From the NCBI GenBank assembly GCA_028293405.1, contig JAQGOW010000248.1, forward strand, positions 1 to 8,842: 8,842 nucleotides of DNA, written 5' to 3'. A model generated the notes under the pieces. It was not told the DNA's origin and did no database searches. It saw only the letters and a list, made by a program, of their open reading frames with translations. Source of the stretch: Verrucomicrobiales bacterium. Lineage in GTDB: Bacteria > Verrucomicrobiota > Verrucomicrobiia > Limisphaerales > Palsa-1400. Positions 1-7,484 of this stretch are shown one piece after another. Position 1 is the stretch's first letter; each line of letters opens with the position of its first letter. A program made the translations under genes and the position numbers.

Positions 1-205
1 TTTCGTAACCGTTTTCTTTTAAGAACCGCATCTGCCGCTCGAACACAGCGGGTGCGGTGTTTACTTTGTAATAGGCCGAACCGCGTTCACGTTCGTCCGT
101 GATGCCGTGATACATCAGGATCGGCAATGCACGCGAAGAACCCGAAGGCACAGCACGCCGGGCTGGGTGAAACACATAAATGCTGAGTGCACGATCCAAA
201 CGCAT
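1..205 (-). CDS. Polysaccharide deacetylase, N-terminal part (cut by window edge)
   Basis: Translating the minus strand from the ATG at 205 gives 68 uninterrupted codons that run off the window. The protein begins MRLDRALSIYVFHPARRAVP and then reads ALPILMYHGITDERERG, followed by VFERQMRFLKENGYE. The 'LPILMYHGI' segment and a 'FERQMRFLKENGY' helix are typical of the start of NodB-type (carbohydrate esterase 4) polysaccharide deacetylases, including those in exosortase-linked polysaccharide loci. The catalytic 'FDDG' motif would lie beyond the window, so activity cannot be judged. The start is the only plausible one: reading back in the same frame meets a TGA at 242-244, which is also the stop of the preceding gene, and no other ATG intervenes. 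No clear ribosome binding site is visible. The gap to the preceding gene is 36 bases, so the two are probably co-transcribed. Family call is fairly firm; the substrate is unknown. Confidence 0.75.
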   Translation of the reverse strand, partial: MRLDRALSIYVFHPARRAVPSGSSRALPILMYHGITDERERGSAYYKVNTAPAVFERQMRFLKENGYE

Positions 206-241
206 GGCAGATGTTACGTAGTGCAGAACGAAGTGAGCAGG

Positions 242-2359
242 TCAGTGCCCGTTGCCGCTGGTTAAACTATCCACCAACTGCCGAAACTCACTCTTCTTTG
301 TTTGCCAATTGTGTCGCGCCACATAGCCAAACGCATTCGTGACGAGTTTCTGCCTCATTTCCTTTTTGCAGATCGCTTCCGTCATCGCCTGCGCCAGTTC
401 CTCCTCGTTGCCCGATTCGAAGAAGCGCACGACGCTGTCATTAAAATAAAACGTGTCGATCTTTGTTCGCGAAATAATGACCGGCACCCCAACTGACATA
501 AACTCCATGATCTTGGTGCTGTAAGCTTCGTTGCCGAACGTATCAGCCCTTTTGGGCACAACGCCCAGGTCGGCATCGGCCATCAGTTTGGCAATCTCGG
601 AATCCGTCACCGGTTTGCGGATCAGGACCCGGTGGTTGAGCTTCAAAGTTTCGACAAGGGCGATCAAATCTTCACGCATGCTCCCATCGCCGTAGATATG
701 AAACTCCGCGTACGGAAACTTGTCCGCAATCCTGGCAAAGGCGCGAATGGCTATGTCCAAACCCTGGTGCCACTGCAAACCGCCCGGGAACATAATGATA
801 AATTTACCGTCGGTTCGCGTTCGCTTGCGCGGAAAAAACACATCCGAATCCACGTGATTGATCAGCACCGAACATTTTTCGGGCGAGGCCGATCGCGCGA
901 CAAATTTATCCAGCCAGAGATGGTTGGAAATAATAACGTGGTCGGCGAACCGCGCGGCGGCGCGTTCGATGCGCTTAAGCAATTTCACCCCGAAACTTTC
1001 CGGATCTGCCTTAAACTTGCTCACATAAAATTCCGGGACGATATCGTGGATGTCCAAAATGATCTTTGCACCGGTCAGCTTGGGCACCCAGGCGGCGAAC
1101 ACCAAAAAATCGGGAAGATTGTGGATATGTACCAGGTCGTATCGTTGCATAAGGTGCTTTCTCGCGAGCCAGAATGACGACGAAAACCAAAAACGGATCA
1201 GCGGCAATGCGTGACCGATTTTAGTGCGAGTATCCTTACGCTCACGCGCCTGCAGCCGCGTGACATTGACATGACCAATACGTTCGGAATCCGGATCTGA
1301 AGCGGAGGCCTTAACGGCAAGGACGTCCACTGTGTCTCCACGGCTTCCCAACGCCTCAGCACAACGAATCACCCGATTGTCGCTCTCGTAAGCCGAAAAC
1401 GAAACGACACAGATTCGTCGCTGCTTTCGCGCCACCGGCAACTGCGGTTTGAATTGCGCACAATGCTCGGCCACTTGCCGTGGCAATGCGTGCCAATACT
1501 GCCCTTGATACGTCGTCGAGATGTACTCCAGCAACTCCGAGTAAAACGAGCACGGATACCCCGTGGCGTTTGGACGTTCCGAACCGAAGTTCATGTAATC
1601 AGGATGGCTGTCGAGGAAAACCATTCCGCCATTTTGCGCGATCCAATCAACCTTGCGTTTCCAGATGTCGATCGTTTTCTCACGCAACAAAATGAACATC
1701 GTGTGGTCCTGGCACAACGTGTAAGGCATCTCGACATAACCCTTACGCCCTGGCGCGCTTACCCAAAACGGAAAGATCGTTCCAACCCCGTCCGGTTGCG
1801 GTTCGAATGGGTCGGTGTCGAACGTCGAGGCGTCGTAAAGACACTCCAAGTCGTGCAGCCACTCCAGATTATGGTACATGAACCCCGCACGAAAACCGAC
1901 CGCGTTCCAGTCTTTCAGATAGTTGTTGATCCGCTTGGCACTGGCCTGGAACTCAGACCGCGAGTTGTAAAGCTTTCCATCGTGCTTCAGGTCGTGCACG
2001 CCCACTTCGAACCCACGCGACACCATTTCGTCGCGGAGCGCTTTGGGAACCGAATACGTTCCTTCAGGAATCAGGTTGTAAGAAGACCGGAAACCACGAG
2101 CCTCTTCCAAAGCCATGAATTGCCGGCAACGATCCAGACCTTTTGGTCCTTCCACGTCGTGCGAGAGGACTACGGCAAATTGCTTGCGATCAGGCCAGCC
2201 TGCCCAACCTTCGGGCTTACGGGCAGCAATCGGATTGATAGGCCAAATGTCTCGGGAAGCCTTCAGCGTCCTGCGTGCCAGCACCCCTCGCGCGGCCATC
2301 CGAAGGCGCCACGGCAAAAAAGGTTTTACCTGATAATACAGTTTTTTTTGTAACGTCAT
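242..2359 (-). CDS. Fusion: NodB-like polysaccharide deacetylase + GT4-type glycosyltransferase
   Basis: This 705-residue protein has two enzymatic halves. Residues about 58-300 look like a NodB-type polysaccharide deacetylase: SHDVEG (D68, E70) stands at the first motif, VHDLKHD gives the metal-binding H122 and H126, GFRAGF supplies R157 of the third motif, and FLDSHPDY (H252) fits the last motif. A basic linker (about 302-314) leads to residues 315-700, a GT-B fold glycosyltransferase of the GT4 type. It begins RICVVSFSAYESDNRVIR, includes HIHNLPD near 411-417 and PGGLQWHQGLDIAIRAF near 525-541, and has the donor-site E-x7-E pair as E611 and E619 (EAYSTKIME), followed by the expected SVGVPVI. 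No signal peptide is obvious, so a cytoplasmic or membrane-associated location is likely. The start ATG at 2359 has a modest GGGAAGGG site upstream. It lies 42 bases after the chain-length gene. It would add a sugar and de-N-acetylate a sugar in the growing polymer or lipid-linked precursor; that pairing is inferred. Confidence 0.85.
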   Translation of the reverse strand: MTLQKKLYYQVKPFLPWRLRMAARGVLARRTLKASRDIWPINPIAARKPEGWAGWPDRKQFAVVLSHDVEGPKGLDRCRQFMALEEARGFRSSYNLIPEGTYSVPKALRDEMVSRGFEVGVHDLKHDGKLYNSRSEFQASAKRINNYLKDWNAVGFRAGFMYHNLEWLHDLECLYDASTFDTDPFEPQPDGVGTIFPFWVSAPGRKGYVEMPYTLCQDHTMFILLREKTIDIWKRKVDWIAQNGGMVFLDSHPDYMNFGSERPNATGYPCSFYSELLEYISTTYQGQYWHALPRQVAEHCAQFKPQLPVARKQRRICVVSFSAYESDNRVIRCAEALGSRGDTVDVLAVKASASDPDSERIGHVNVTRLQARERKDTRTKIGHALPLIRFWFSSSFWLARKHLMQRYDLVHIHNLPDFLVFAAWVPKLTGAKIILDIHDIVPEFYVSKFKADPESFGVKLLKRIERAAARFADHVIISNHLWLDKFVARSASPEKCSVLINHVDSDVFFPRKRTRTDGKFIIMFPGGLQWHQGLDIAIRAFARIADKFPYAEFHIYGDGSMREDLIALVETLKLNHRVLIRKPVTDSEIAKLMADADLGVVPKRADTFGNEAYSTKIMEFMSVGVPVIISRTKIDTFYFNDSVVRFFESGNEEELAQAMTEAICKKEMRQKLVTNAFGYVARHNWQTKKSEFRQLVDSLTSGNGH

Positions 2360-2401
2360 GAACCCTTCCCTTGAAGCTGCGGTTTCAACAACCTGAACTA
2401 A

Positions 2402-4627
2402 CTAAGCGTTGTTCAGAAATTCCTGATGCAACTTGCGAGGAACGTAGTTGTGGGTCTTGTTCAAGATCGCGATAACGTTCGCCTTTGATTCCCCGAGCAG
2501 CGCGGTGGCACGCTTGACCACTTCGCGATTGGTTTTTTCAGACTCGAGCACGAGCAACGTCATATCCATGTAGGTCGCAAGGCGTGGCGTAACGCTCGTC
2601 TGGCTCACCGGCGGCATATCGAAAATGATGTAATCGTAGTCGCTGGCCTTGAGCTTGGGCATCAACTGGCTGAAACGTTTCGGCAAAATACTCGGGAGTT
2701 TGTCGCCGTTCGCATTGCGGCTGCCCGAAACGACGTAAAGATTTTCGTTCACCATTGCGTCGTCGCGATTCTCACCTTCCAGTGCGTCGTTCAATGGGCA
2801 GCTTGGCTTGCCTTTGAAGAATGGATGCGCGGCGCCGTTGTGCACATTCATATCCACCAACAACACGTTGCCATCGCCAGTTTCTGAAAGAGCTGCAGCG
2901 AGCCCTGCAGCCAACGTCGTCACCCCCGCGCCGGTCGCGCAGCCGGTAACGGCGACAAGCTTCGGCTTGTGAGTCAAGTTGCGGACTTCGAAATAGGTCA
3001 CCACCCGATCACGCAACGCTTCGCAAAACACGCGCAGGCTGTGATTTTCATCCCACGGCGCAACTGCGGCAGAACCGTTGAGTTCGGCAACTGCGCCACT
3101 ATTGGTGTCGCCGGACTTCAACTTCAGTTGGCCATTGCGCGCCATCAGCTCGGACGTATGCGGAATCGAAAGGAACAATGGGAGCTTCAATTTGTTTTCG
3201 ATGTCCGAAGGACGGCGAACGCTTTGATCGAGATAAAATTCGATTAAGAACGCGAGCATGAGACCGAACACACACGAACCTGCGAGAATGCCGAGGGCAA
3301 TCTTCAAGGTCTTGCCAGTATCGCGACCTGCCGGCGTTGCGGTTTCAGTAACGTTGATATTCGTCAATTTGCCTTCGCCAATTGCCACATCGAACCGCGC
3401 CTGTTGCAGGCTGGAATAGAAATACTTGAACTGACCTTCTTCCAATTGTTTGCGACGCTCCAATTCGTTGATTGTAGGCTCAATTTCGTTGATTGCAGCG
3501 GCTTCTGCAGTGACGTTCGTCAACTGCGTCCTCAACGTTTGAATCTTTGTGCGAAGCGCCATGATGCGGTATTTTTCGACATCTGGATCGGAGATGAGGG
3601 CCGAAGCCGCTACCGCATTCGCGACTGGAGATTGAAACTTCGACAATGTCGGATAGTCGGACATAAGTTTGCGCTGATACTTTTCATTGTCGGCGATGCG
3701 GCTACGCACGGTTTTGAGCAGCGTGTTTTCGTCACCAAACTGCAGGATCAACTCCTGTTCCTTGCGGCGGAACGTTTGGATTGCGGCAGTGACGGCTTCG
3801 TATTCGCTGACGATCTCCGGCGGCACAGGCAAATCCGCCGCGGGTCTGTTTGTGCTTGTCGCCGGTGCGTTGGCAACCATGTTGGTGAGCGTAGCTTCGC
3901 GTTCGGCGAGCTCGGCTTCGGAGTTTAGAATCTCCTGGCGCAAGTGCGAATTAGCTTCGCTATTGGCGCGTTTAGTCTCCTCGATGTTGATAATCCCGGC
4001 TTTCTTCTTAAGCATTTTCAAGTCGGATTCCGTTGTGAGCAATTTCGTGCGAGCCGAATCGGTTTGGGCGTTCAACGCGTCGTCAATCATTCCTGGAGTG
4101 CGATGAATCTCGAAATGTTTCTTCAAGTAAAGCGTCACCAGTTTTTCGAGAACCTGCTGAGGGACTTCTGGATTGGGATGTTGGAAAGTGACCTTTAGAA
4201 CGTCACTCCTTTTTGGAACCTCCACCATGATGTTTTTACGAACCATTCCCGCCGCAGCATACCGATCCTTTGTGGTATCGGACTTGGGGAGAATCTTTTC
4301 AGGTCCGACTGCGTCAACGACCTGTAAGGCAAGATCTAGACTGGTCAGCACTTCTGCTTCCGAGTTGATAATGTTATCGCCACTTCGATCGGGCGATGTG
4401 ATTTGAGCATTGCCAGCCATGCCGGTGGGCAGCCTGGCGTCTTGCACATAGCGGATGAATAACTTGGCTTCTGAAACGTAAAGCGGCGGACGCAGTAAGA
4501 ATACAACGATGGCGCCAATAATGCCGATGGCAGTAAACGTTAAAATCTTCCATTTGTGCCTGAACAACACGTAGTAAATTTCAGGCAAGCCGATACTGGC
4601 GTGCGTTTCTTGTTCTGGTTGTCGCAT
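2402..4627 (-). CDS. Wzz/Wzc-type polysaccharide chain-length protein with degenerate BY-kinase domain
   Basis: This 741-residue inner-membrane protein has the layout of a polysaccharide co-polymerase fused to a bacterial tyrosine kinase. A Wzz-type N-terminus has its first membrane segment at about 27-45. A long periplasmic part, rich in predicted coiled coil (about 190-430), follows. A Pro/Gly stretch (ETATPAGRDTGK) precedes the second membrane segment at about 440-464. A cytoplasmic P-loop ATPase-like domain covers about 540-735. Walker A' (LLVDMNV, D592) and Walker B (YIIFDMPPV, D670) keep their aspartates. The Walker A loop reads TGCATGAGVTT, with V569 where the family has lysine. The usual C-terminal tyrosine cluster is absent; only one tyrosine (HNYVPRK) occurs in the last 20 or so residues. 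Polymer-length control is therefore plausible, whereas autophosphorylation is doubtful. A strong ribosome binding site supports the ATG at 4627. It follows the FemAB-like gene by 31 bases. Confidence 0.9.
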   Translation of the reverse strand: MRQPEQETHASIGLPEIYYVLFRHKWKILTFTAIGIIGAIVVFLLRPPLYVSEAKLFIRYVQDARLPTGMAGNAQITSPDRSGDNIINSEAEVLTSLDLALQVVDAVGPEKILPKSDTTKDRYAAAGMVRKNIMVEVPKRSDVLKVTFQHPNPEVPQQVLEKLVTLYLKKHFEIHRTPGMIDDALNAQTDSARTKLLTTESDLKMLKKKAGIINIEETKRANSEANSHLRQEILNSEAELAEREATLTNMVANAPATSTNRPAADLPVPPEIVSEYEAVTAAIQTFRRKEQELILQFGDENTLLKTVRSRIADNEKYQRKLMSDYPTLSKFQSPVANAVAASALISDPDVEKYRIMALRTKIQTLRTQLTNVTAEAAAINEIEPTINELERRKQLEEGQFKYFYSSLQQARFDVAIGEGKLTNINVTETATPAGRDTGKTLKIALGILAGSCVFGLMLAFLIEFYLDQSVRRPSDIENKLKLPLFLSIPHTSELMARNGQLKLKSGDTNSGAVAELNGSAAVAPWDENHSLRVFCEALRDRVVTYFEVRNLTHKPKLVAVTGCATGAGVTTLAAGLAAALSETGDGNVLLVDMNVHNGAAHPFFKGKPSCPLNDALEGENRDDAMVNENLYVVSGSRNANGDKLPSILPKRFSQLMPKLKASDYDYIIFDMPPVSQTSVTPRLATYMDMTLLVLESEKTNREVVKRATALLGESKANVIAILNKTHNYVPRKLHQEFLNNA

Positions 4628-4635
4628 ACTGCTGT

Positions 4636-4642
4636 TCCTCCT
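4636..4642 (-). promoter_or_regulatory. Strong Shine-Dalgarno site of the chain-length gene
   Basis: On the minus strand the bases read AGGAGGA, followed by eight bases (ACAGCAGT) and the ATG at 4627. This is the best ribosome binding site in the window and fixes the start of the Wzz/Wzc-like gene. It lies inside the 31-base gap after the FemAB-like gene. Confidence 0.75.
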
Positions 4643-4658
4643 GCTAAAGGCGATTGAC

Positions 4659-5729
4659 TTACGCCATGTGGCGATACGCCAATTTTCCGATTAGACGCCC
4701 TACCCCGACGGGGAGTTTTTGAAAGACCCGGTTTGCCAAACCCAAACTCAACTGCTCCGGGGGCGTGTCCATTGCTGCGAAATTGTTGGTTTGAAAACTG
4801 TACCGAAAATACTCAAGCGGCTGCTCAGTCGCACCCCATCCGCACTTGAAGCGACGCAACCCGTCGTGGCCCACATCGCTGCGACCGAAATGGAGCGTCT
4901 TGTATCCATGTTGCCCCAGCCACTTGATTGCTTCCCACATCACGAGATTATTTGCGCGAAGGGATTGAAACTGAAGATCCGAGGCCCCGTATTTATACAA
5001 AGCGCGCGTCCCGATATTCAGGAAAACCGAAGCGGCAACCACCTTGTCCTCCCATCGAGCGAGGGAAACAAAGCCGAGCGACTTGTCGATGATGTATTGG
5101 TGAATATGGCGGAAGAACGTAAACGACTGAGGCGGCAAGCCGTGTTTACGACGCGTCAAACAGTGCAACCGATAAAAATGTTCAACGCCTTCCATCGTGC
5201 GCACGATTTCAACGCGCACTCCTTCACGTTCACTTTTGCGGATGGCGCGCCGCACTCCGGATTCGCAACGCTCAAATTGTTTGTCCGGATCCGGGCACAA
5301 GTCCAATGTGTGTGCAATATACTGGCCCGAGGTCGGCGTATTACCGAAATGTTCCCGATTGCCGCGGACCTCGAGGTACTTCCAACCCCGCTTGTGGCCG
5401 AGCTTGATTGCTTCCGGTAACAGCGTGCTCTCAATCAGTCCACGACTGTCGAGGAACTCACAAACGTCCGTGAACGGAAGTGAAACGCCACGACGGCCCT
5501 TTAACCAACTTGCTGCTTCCATCACCGGCAACAACGCCAGCATTCGATTGCCTTCAATCACGCAGAGGTAAACCGGCTCATAGCCATAGGTCTGCCACAT
5601 CACCTGCGCCCACGCCGAGCTGTGGAAAACCGAATAATCGGGATGCGACAACAGACGCACATCCCAATTCGGGTCCTCCAGCGGATTGACGAGCTTGAAC
5701 GTGGGATTTACAGAAAGAGTAGCGGTCAT
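4659..5729 (-). CDS. FemAB/GNAT-like acyltransferase of a polysaccharide locus
   Basis: From the ATG at 5729 the product has 356 residues. It resembles FemAB-family, GNAT-fold proteins found beside polysaccharide and exosortase genes. The first GNAT-like half has YSVFHSSAWAQVMWQTYGY (about 32-50), then LALLPVM and WKYLEVRGN. The second half has VRRAIRKSEREGV (about 159-171), FVSLARWEDKVVAASVFLNIG (220-240) split by family-typical beta strands, and a conserved tail with RANNLVMWEAIKWLGQHGYK followed by LHFGRSDVGHDGLRRFKCGWG (about 258-299). Such proteins transfer an acyl or aminoacyl group to a peptidoglycan or polysaccharide precursor in the cytoplasm; the substrate here is unknown. An alternative GTG start six codons earlier (5747) stays in frame. 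Neither start has a clear ribosome binding site, and I prefer the ATG only because it is the commoner codon. It lies 80 bases after the aminotransferase and 31 before the chain-length gene. Confidence 0.8.
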   Translation of the reverse strand: MTATLSVNPTFKLVNPLEDPNWDVRLLSHPDYSVFHSSAWAQVMWQTYGYEPVYLCVIEGNRMLALLPVMEAASWLKGRRGVSLPFTDVCEFLDSRGLIESTLLPEAIKLGHKRGWKYLEVRGNREHFGNTPTSGQYIAHTLDLCPDPDKQFERCESGVRRAIRKSEREGVRVEIVRTMEGVEHFYRLHCLTRRKHGLPPQSFTFFRHIHQYIIDKSLGFVSLARWEDKVVAASVFLNIGTRALYKYGASDLQFQSLRANNLVMWEAIKWLGQHGYKTLHFGRSDVGHDGLRRFKCGWGATEQPLEYFRYSFQTNNFAAMDTPPEQLSLGLANRVFQKLPVGVGRLIGKLAYRHMA

Positions 5730-5784
5730 ACTTACAGGAGTGCGCACTTGAAGAACTTACGAATTTCGTCAACGAATCGACAGA

Positions 5785-5804
5785 CGGAGCACACCAGCGC
5801 TCCG
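5785..5804 (-). other. Small hairpin after the aminotransferase stop
   Basis: CGGAGC (5785-5790) and GCTCCG (5799-5804) form a perfect six-base-pair stem with an eight-base loop, starting five bases past the aminotransferase TAA. No run of T follows on the minus strand, so it is a poor intrinsic terminator. It may slow RNA decay or have no role. Confidence 0.3.
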
Positions 5805-5809
5805 ACACG

Positions 5810-6922
5810 TTACTTAACCTTCTGCAGAACGTCCTTCAACACCTGCGCCACAACCGCAATCTGCTCGCGCGTCAGTTCCGGAAACATCGGCAACGACAAA
5901 AATTCGTCCGCACATTTTTCCGCAATCGGGAACGACCCGCGTCCGAGTCCCAGACTCGCATACGCCTTCGTCAAATGCACCGGCACCGGATAATGAATCC
6001 CGCAGCTGATTCCCAAATCCGTGAGAGCCTTCAAAACTTTGTCACGATTCTTCACCCGAAGCGCATACACGTGATAAACGTGTCTACCGTACGAAGCTTC
6101 CTTCGGCAGCACGATATCCGCACAACCGCCGAGCAGTTCTCCATATTGTTTCGCATGCTCACGACGAGCCGCGTTGCCCTTGTCCAAGCCCTTCAATTTC
6201 ACGCGCAACACCGCGCCTTGAATTCCATCCATACGGCCGTTCCAACCGATGTGCGAATGATGATACTTCGCTTCCTGGCCGTGATCGCGCAGCACCTGCA
6301 TTGTCTTCGCTAACGCCGGGTCATTCGTCACCGTGCCGCCCGCTTCGCCGAGCGCGCCAAGATTTTTTCCAGGATAAAAACTAAACGCACCAGCCGCGCC
6401 CAAATTTCCCGCGCGCTTGCCTTTATATTCCGCGCCATGCGCCTGGCAGGCGTCTTCGAGCACCGGAATATTATACTTCTTCGCAATCGCCAAAATTGGA
6501 TCCATGTCCGCGACCTGGCCAAACAAATGCACTGGCACAATCGCCTTCGTGCGCGGAGTGATCGCACGTTCGAGCAACGCTGGATCCATCGTGTAAGTGT
6601 CTTCGGAAATATCGACAAAGACCGGCTTGGCACCCGTGAAGCTGATCGCCTCGGCCGTCGCCATAAACGTGCTCGGCACTGTAATTACTTCATCGCCGAC
6701 GCCCACGCCCATTGCCAACAACGCAAACCACAACGCATCCGTGCCGTTGCCGACACCAACTGCAAATTGCGTCGAGCAATACGCGGCAAAATCTTTTTCA
6801 AACGCCGCCACATACGGACCGCCCGCAAACGCGCCACAATCCACCACTTCAGCAATCGCCGCATCCAACTCTTCACGAATCGGCGCGTGATGCGCTTTCA
6901 AATCTAAAAATGGAACTTTCAT
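5810..6922 (-). CDS. DegT/DnrJ/EryC1/StrS PLP-dependent sugar aminotransferase (WbpE-like)
   Basis: This 370-residue enzyme has the normal length and features of the family, which transfers an amino group from glutamate to a keto-sugar nucleotide in the cytoplasm. It opens MKVPFLDLKAHHAPI. GNGTDAL (58-64) binds the cofactor phosphate, VLEDACQAHGA (154-164) carries D157 and Q160, and SFYPGKNLGALGEAG (181-195) carries K186, the lysine expected to form the internal aldimine. HYPVPVHL (310-317) is the usual C-terminal substrate-side motif. No key residue is missing. It follows a dehydrogenase and an acetyltransferase, matching the set that builds UDP-2,3-diacetamido-2,3-dideoxy-hexuronic acids, where WbpE aminates the C3 ketone. 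A different keto-sugar (C4 ketone, for example) cannot be excluded from sequence alone. The ATG at 6922 starts the conserved N-terminus directly; only a weak GAAG-type ribosome binding site precedes it. The gap from the acetyltransferase is 64 bases and holds an octamer repeat. Confidence 0.93.
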   Translation of the reverse strand: MKVPFLDLKAHHAPIREELDAAIAEVVDCGAFAGGPYVAAFEKDFAAYCSTQFAVGVGNGTDALWFALLAMGVGVGDEVITVPSTFMATAEAISFTGAKPVFVDISEDTYTMDPALLERAITPRTKAIVPVHLFGQVADMDPILAIAKKYNIPVLEDACQAHGAEYKGKRAGNLGAAGAFSFYPGKNLGALGEAGGTVTNDPALAKTMQVLRDHGQEAKYHHSHIGWNGRMDGIQGAVLRVKLKGLDKGNAARREHAKQYGELLGGCADIVLPKEASYGRHVYHVYALRVKNRDKVLKALTDLGISCGIHYPVPVHLTKAYASLGLGRGSFPIAEKCADEFLSLPMFPELTREQIAVVAQVLKDVLQKVK

Positions 6923-6959
6923 TTACTTCAAAACTAGTGAGCTCAACAAAATTCTTGCA

Positions 6960-6990
6960 TGCCTACCTGCCTACCTGCCTACCTGCCTAC
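6960..6990. repeat. Tandem octamer repeat TGCCTACC, 3.9 copies
   Basis: The plus strand reads TGCCTACC at 6960, 6968 and 6976, then TGCCTAC at 6984-6990, with no mismatch over 31 bases. On the minus strand each unit carries a TAG, and the first of these (6987-6989) is the stop codon of the acetyltransferase. The rest lies in the 64-base leader of the aminotransferase. Perfect short repeats of this kind can change copy number by slippage, here altering only the leader length. Confidence 0.9.
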
Positions 6991-7472
6991 TTCTGCTTCG
7001 CCTTCATCACCCTCGCCGGATTTCCCGCCACCACCGCACCTGCAGGCACATCCTTCGTCACCACGCTACCAGCGCCAATCATCGCCCCTTCACCAATCGT
7101 GATGCCGCACAAAATCGTCGCACTCGAACCAATCGACGCCCCCTTCTTCACCAACGTCGGAATACATTTCCAATCCGCTTCCGTCTGCAACTGCCCATCC
7201 GCCGTCGCGCGCGGAAAAAGATCATTCGTGAACGTCACGTTATGACCGATGAACACTTCGTCTTCAATCGTCACGCCTTCGCAAATAAAACTGTGGCTCG
7301 AAATTTTGCACCGCTTGCCGATCTTCGCGCCCTTCTGAATTTCAACGAAAGTTCCAACTTTGGATTCGTCCCCGATTTCGCATCCATAAAGATTGGTGAA
7401 CCCAAAAATCCGAACGTCTTTCCCAAGCTTAACGTTCGCTGCGATCTGTTGATTTGGCTGAGTAGCTTGCAT
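6987..7472 (-). CDS. Left-handed beta-helix N-acetyltransferase (WbpD/WlbB-like)
   Basis: This 161-residue protein is built almost wholly of hexapeptide repeats with I, V or L at every sixth position: VKLGKDVRIFGF (14-25), KVGTFVEIQKGAKIGKRCKI (38-57), TIEDEVFIGHNVTF (68-81) and the last coils SIGSSATILCGITIGEGAMI (113-132) and AGSVVTKDVPAGAVVAGNPA. It ends with NPARVMK, the usual close of these transferases, and would act as a trimer using acetyl-CoA in the cytoplasm. The loop FTNDLFPRA (81-89) is characteristic of transferases acting on 3-amino sugar nucleotides, such as WbpD and WlbB, so the likely reaction is N-acetylation of the C3 amino group made by the downstream aminotransferase. Length is normal. 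The ATG at 7472 has no ribosome binding site on the minus strand; a GC-rich hairpin ends 12 bases upstream. Its TAG stop is the first unit of the octamer repeat. Confidence 0.92.
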   Translation of the reverse strand: MQATQPNQQIAANVKLGKDVRIFGFTNLYGCEIGDESKVGTFVEIQKGAKIGKRCKISSHSFICEGVTIEDEVFIGHNVTFTNDLFPRATADGQLQTEADWKCIPTLVKKGASIGSSATILCGITIGEGAMIGAGSVVTKDVPAGAVVAGNPARVMKAKQK

Positions 7473-7484
7473 GAAATAAATACG

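Noticed and set aside
1454..2353. Long plus-strand open frame of 299 codons inside the deacetylase-glycosyltransferase gene
   Set aside because: It lies wholly antisense to a gene with clear catalytic motifs, its translation has no recognisable domain and is rich in Arg and His as expected for the complement of a GC-rich gene.
2360..2401. Short inverted repeat TTGAA/TTCAA in the gap before the fusion gene
   Set aside because: Five-base arms rich in A and T are expected by chance, and no T-run or conserved context supports a function.
5785..5804. Intrinsic terminator after the aminotransferase
   Set aside because: The stem is only six base pairs and no T-run follows on the minus strand, so termination is not supported; kept only as a hairpin.
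6921..6990. Mobile-element or CRISPR-type repeats near the octamer array
   Set aside because: The units are eight bases with no spacers, no terminal inverted repeats and no transposase or cas gene nearby.
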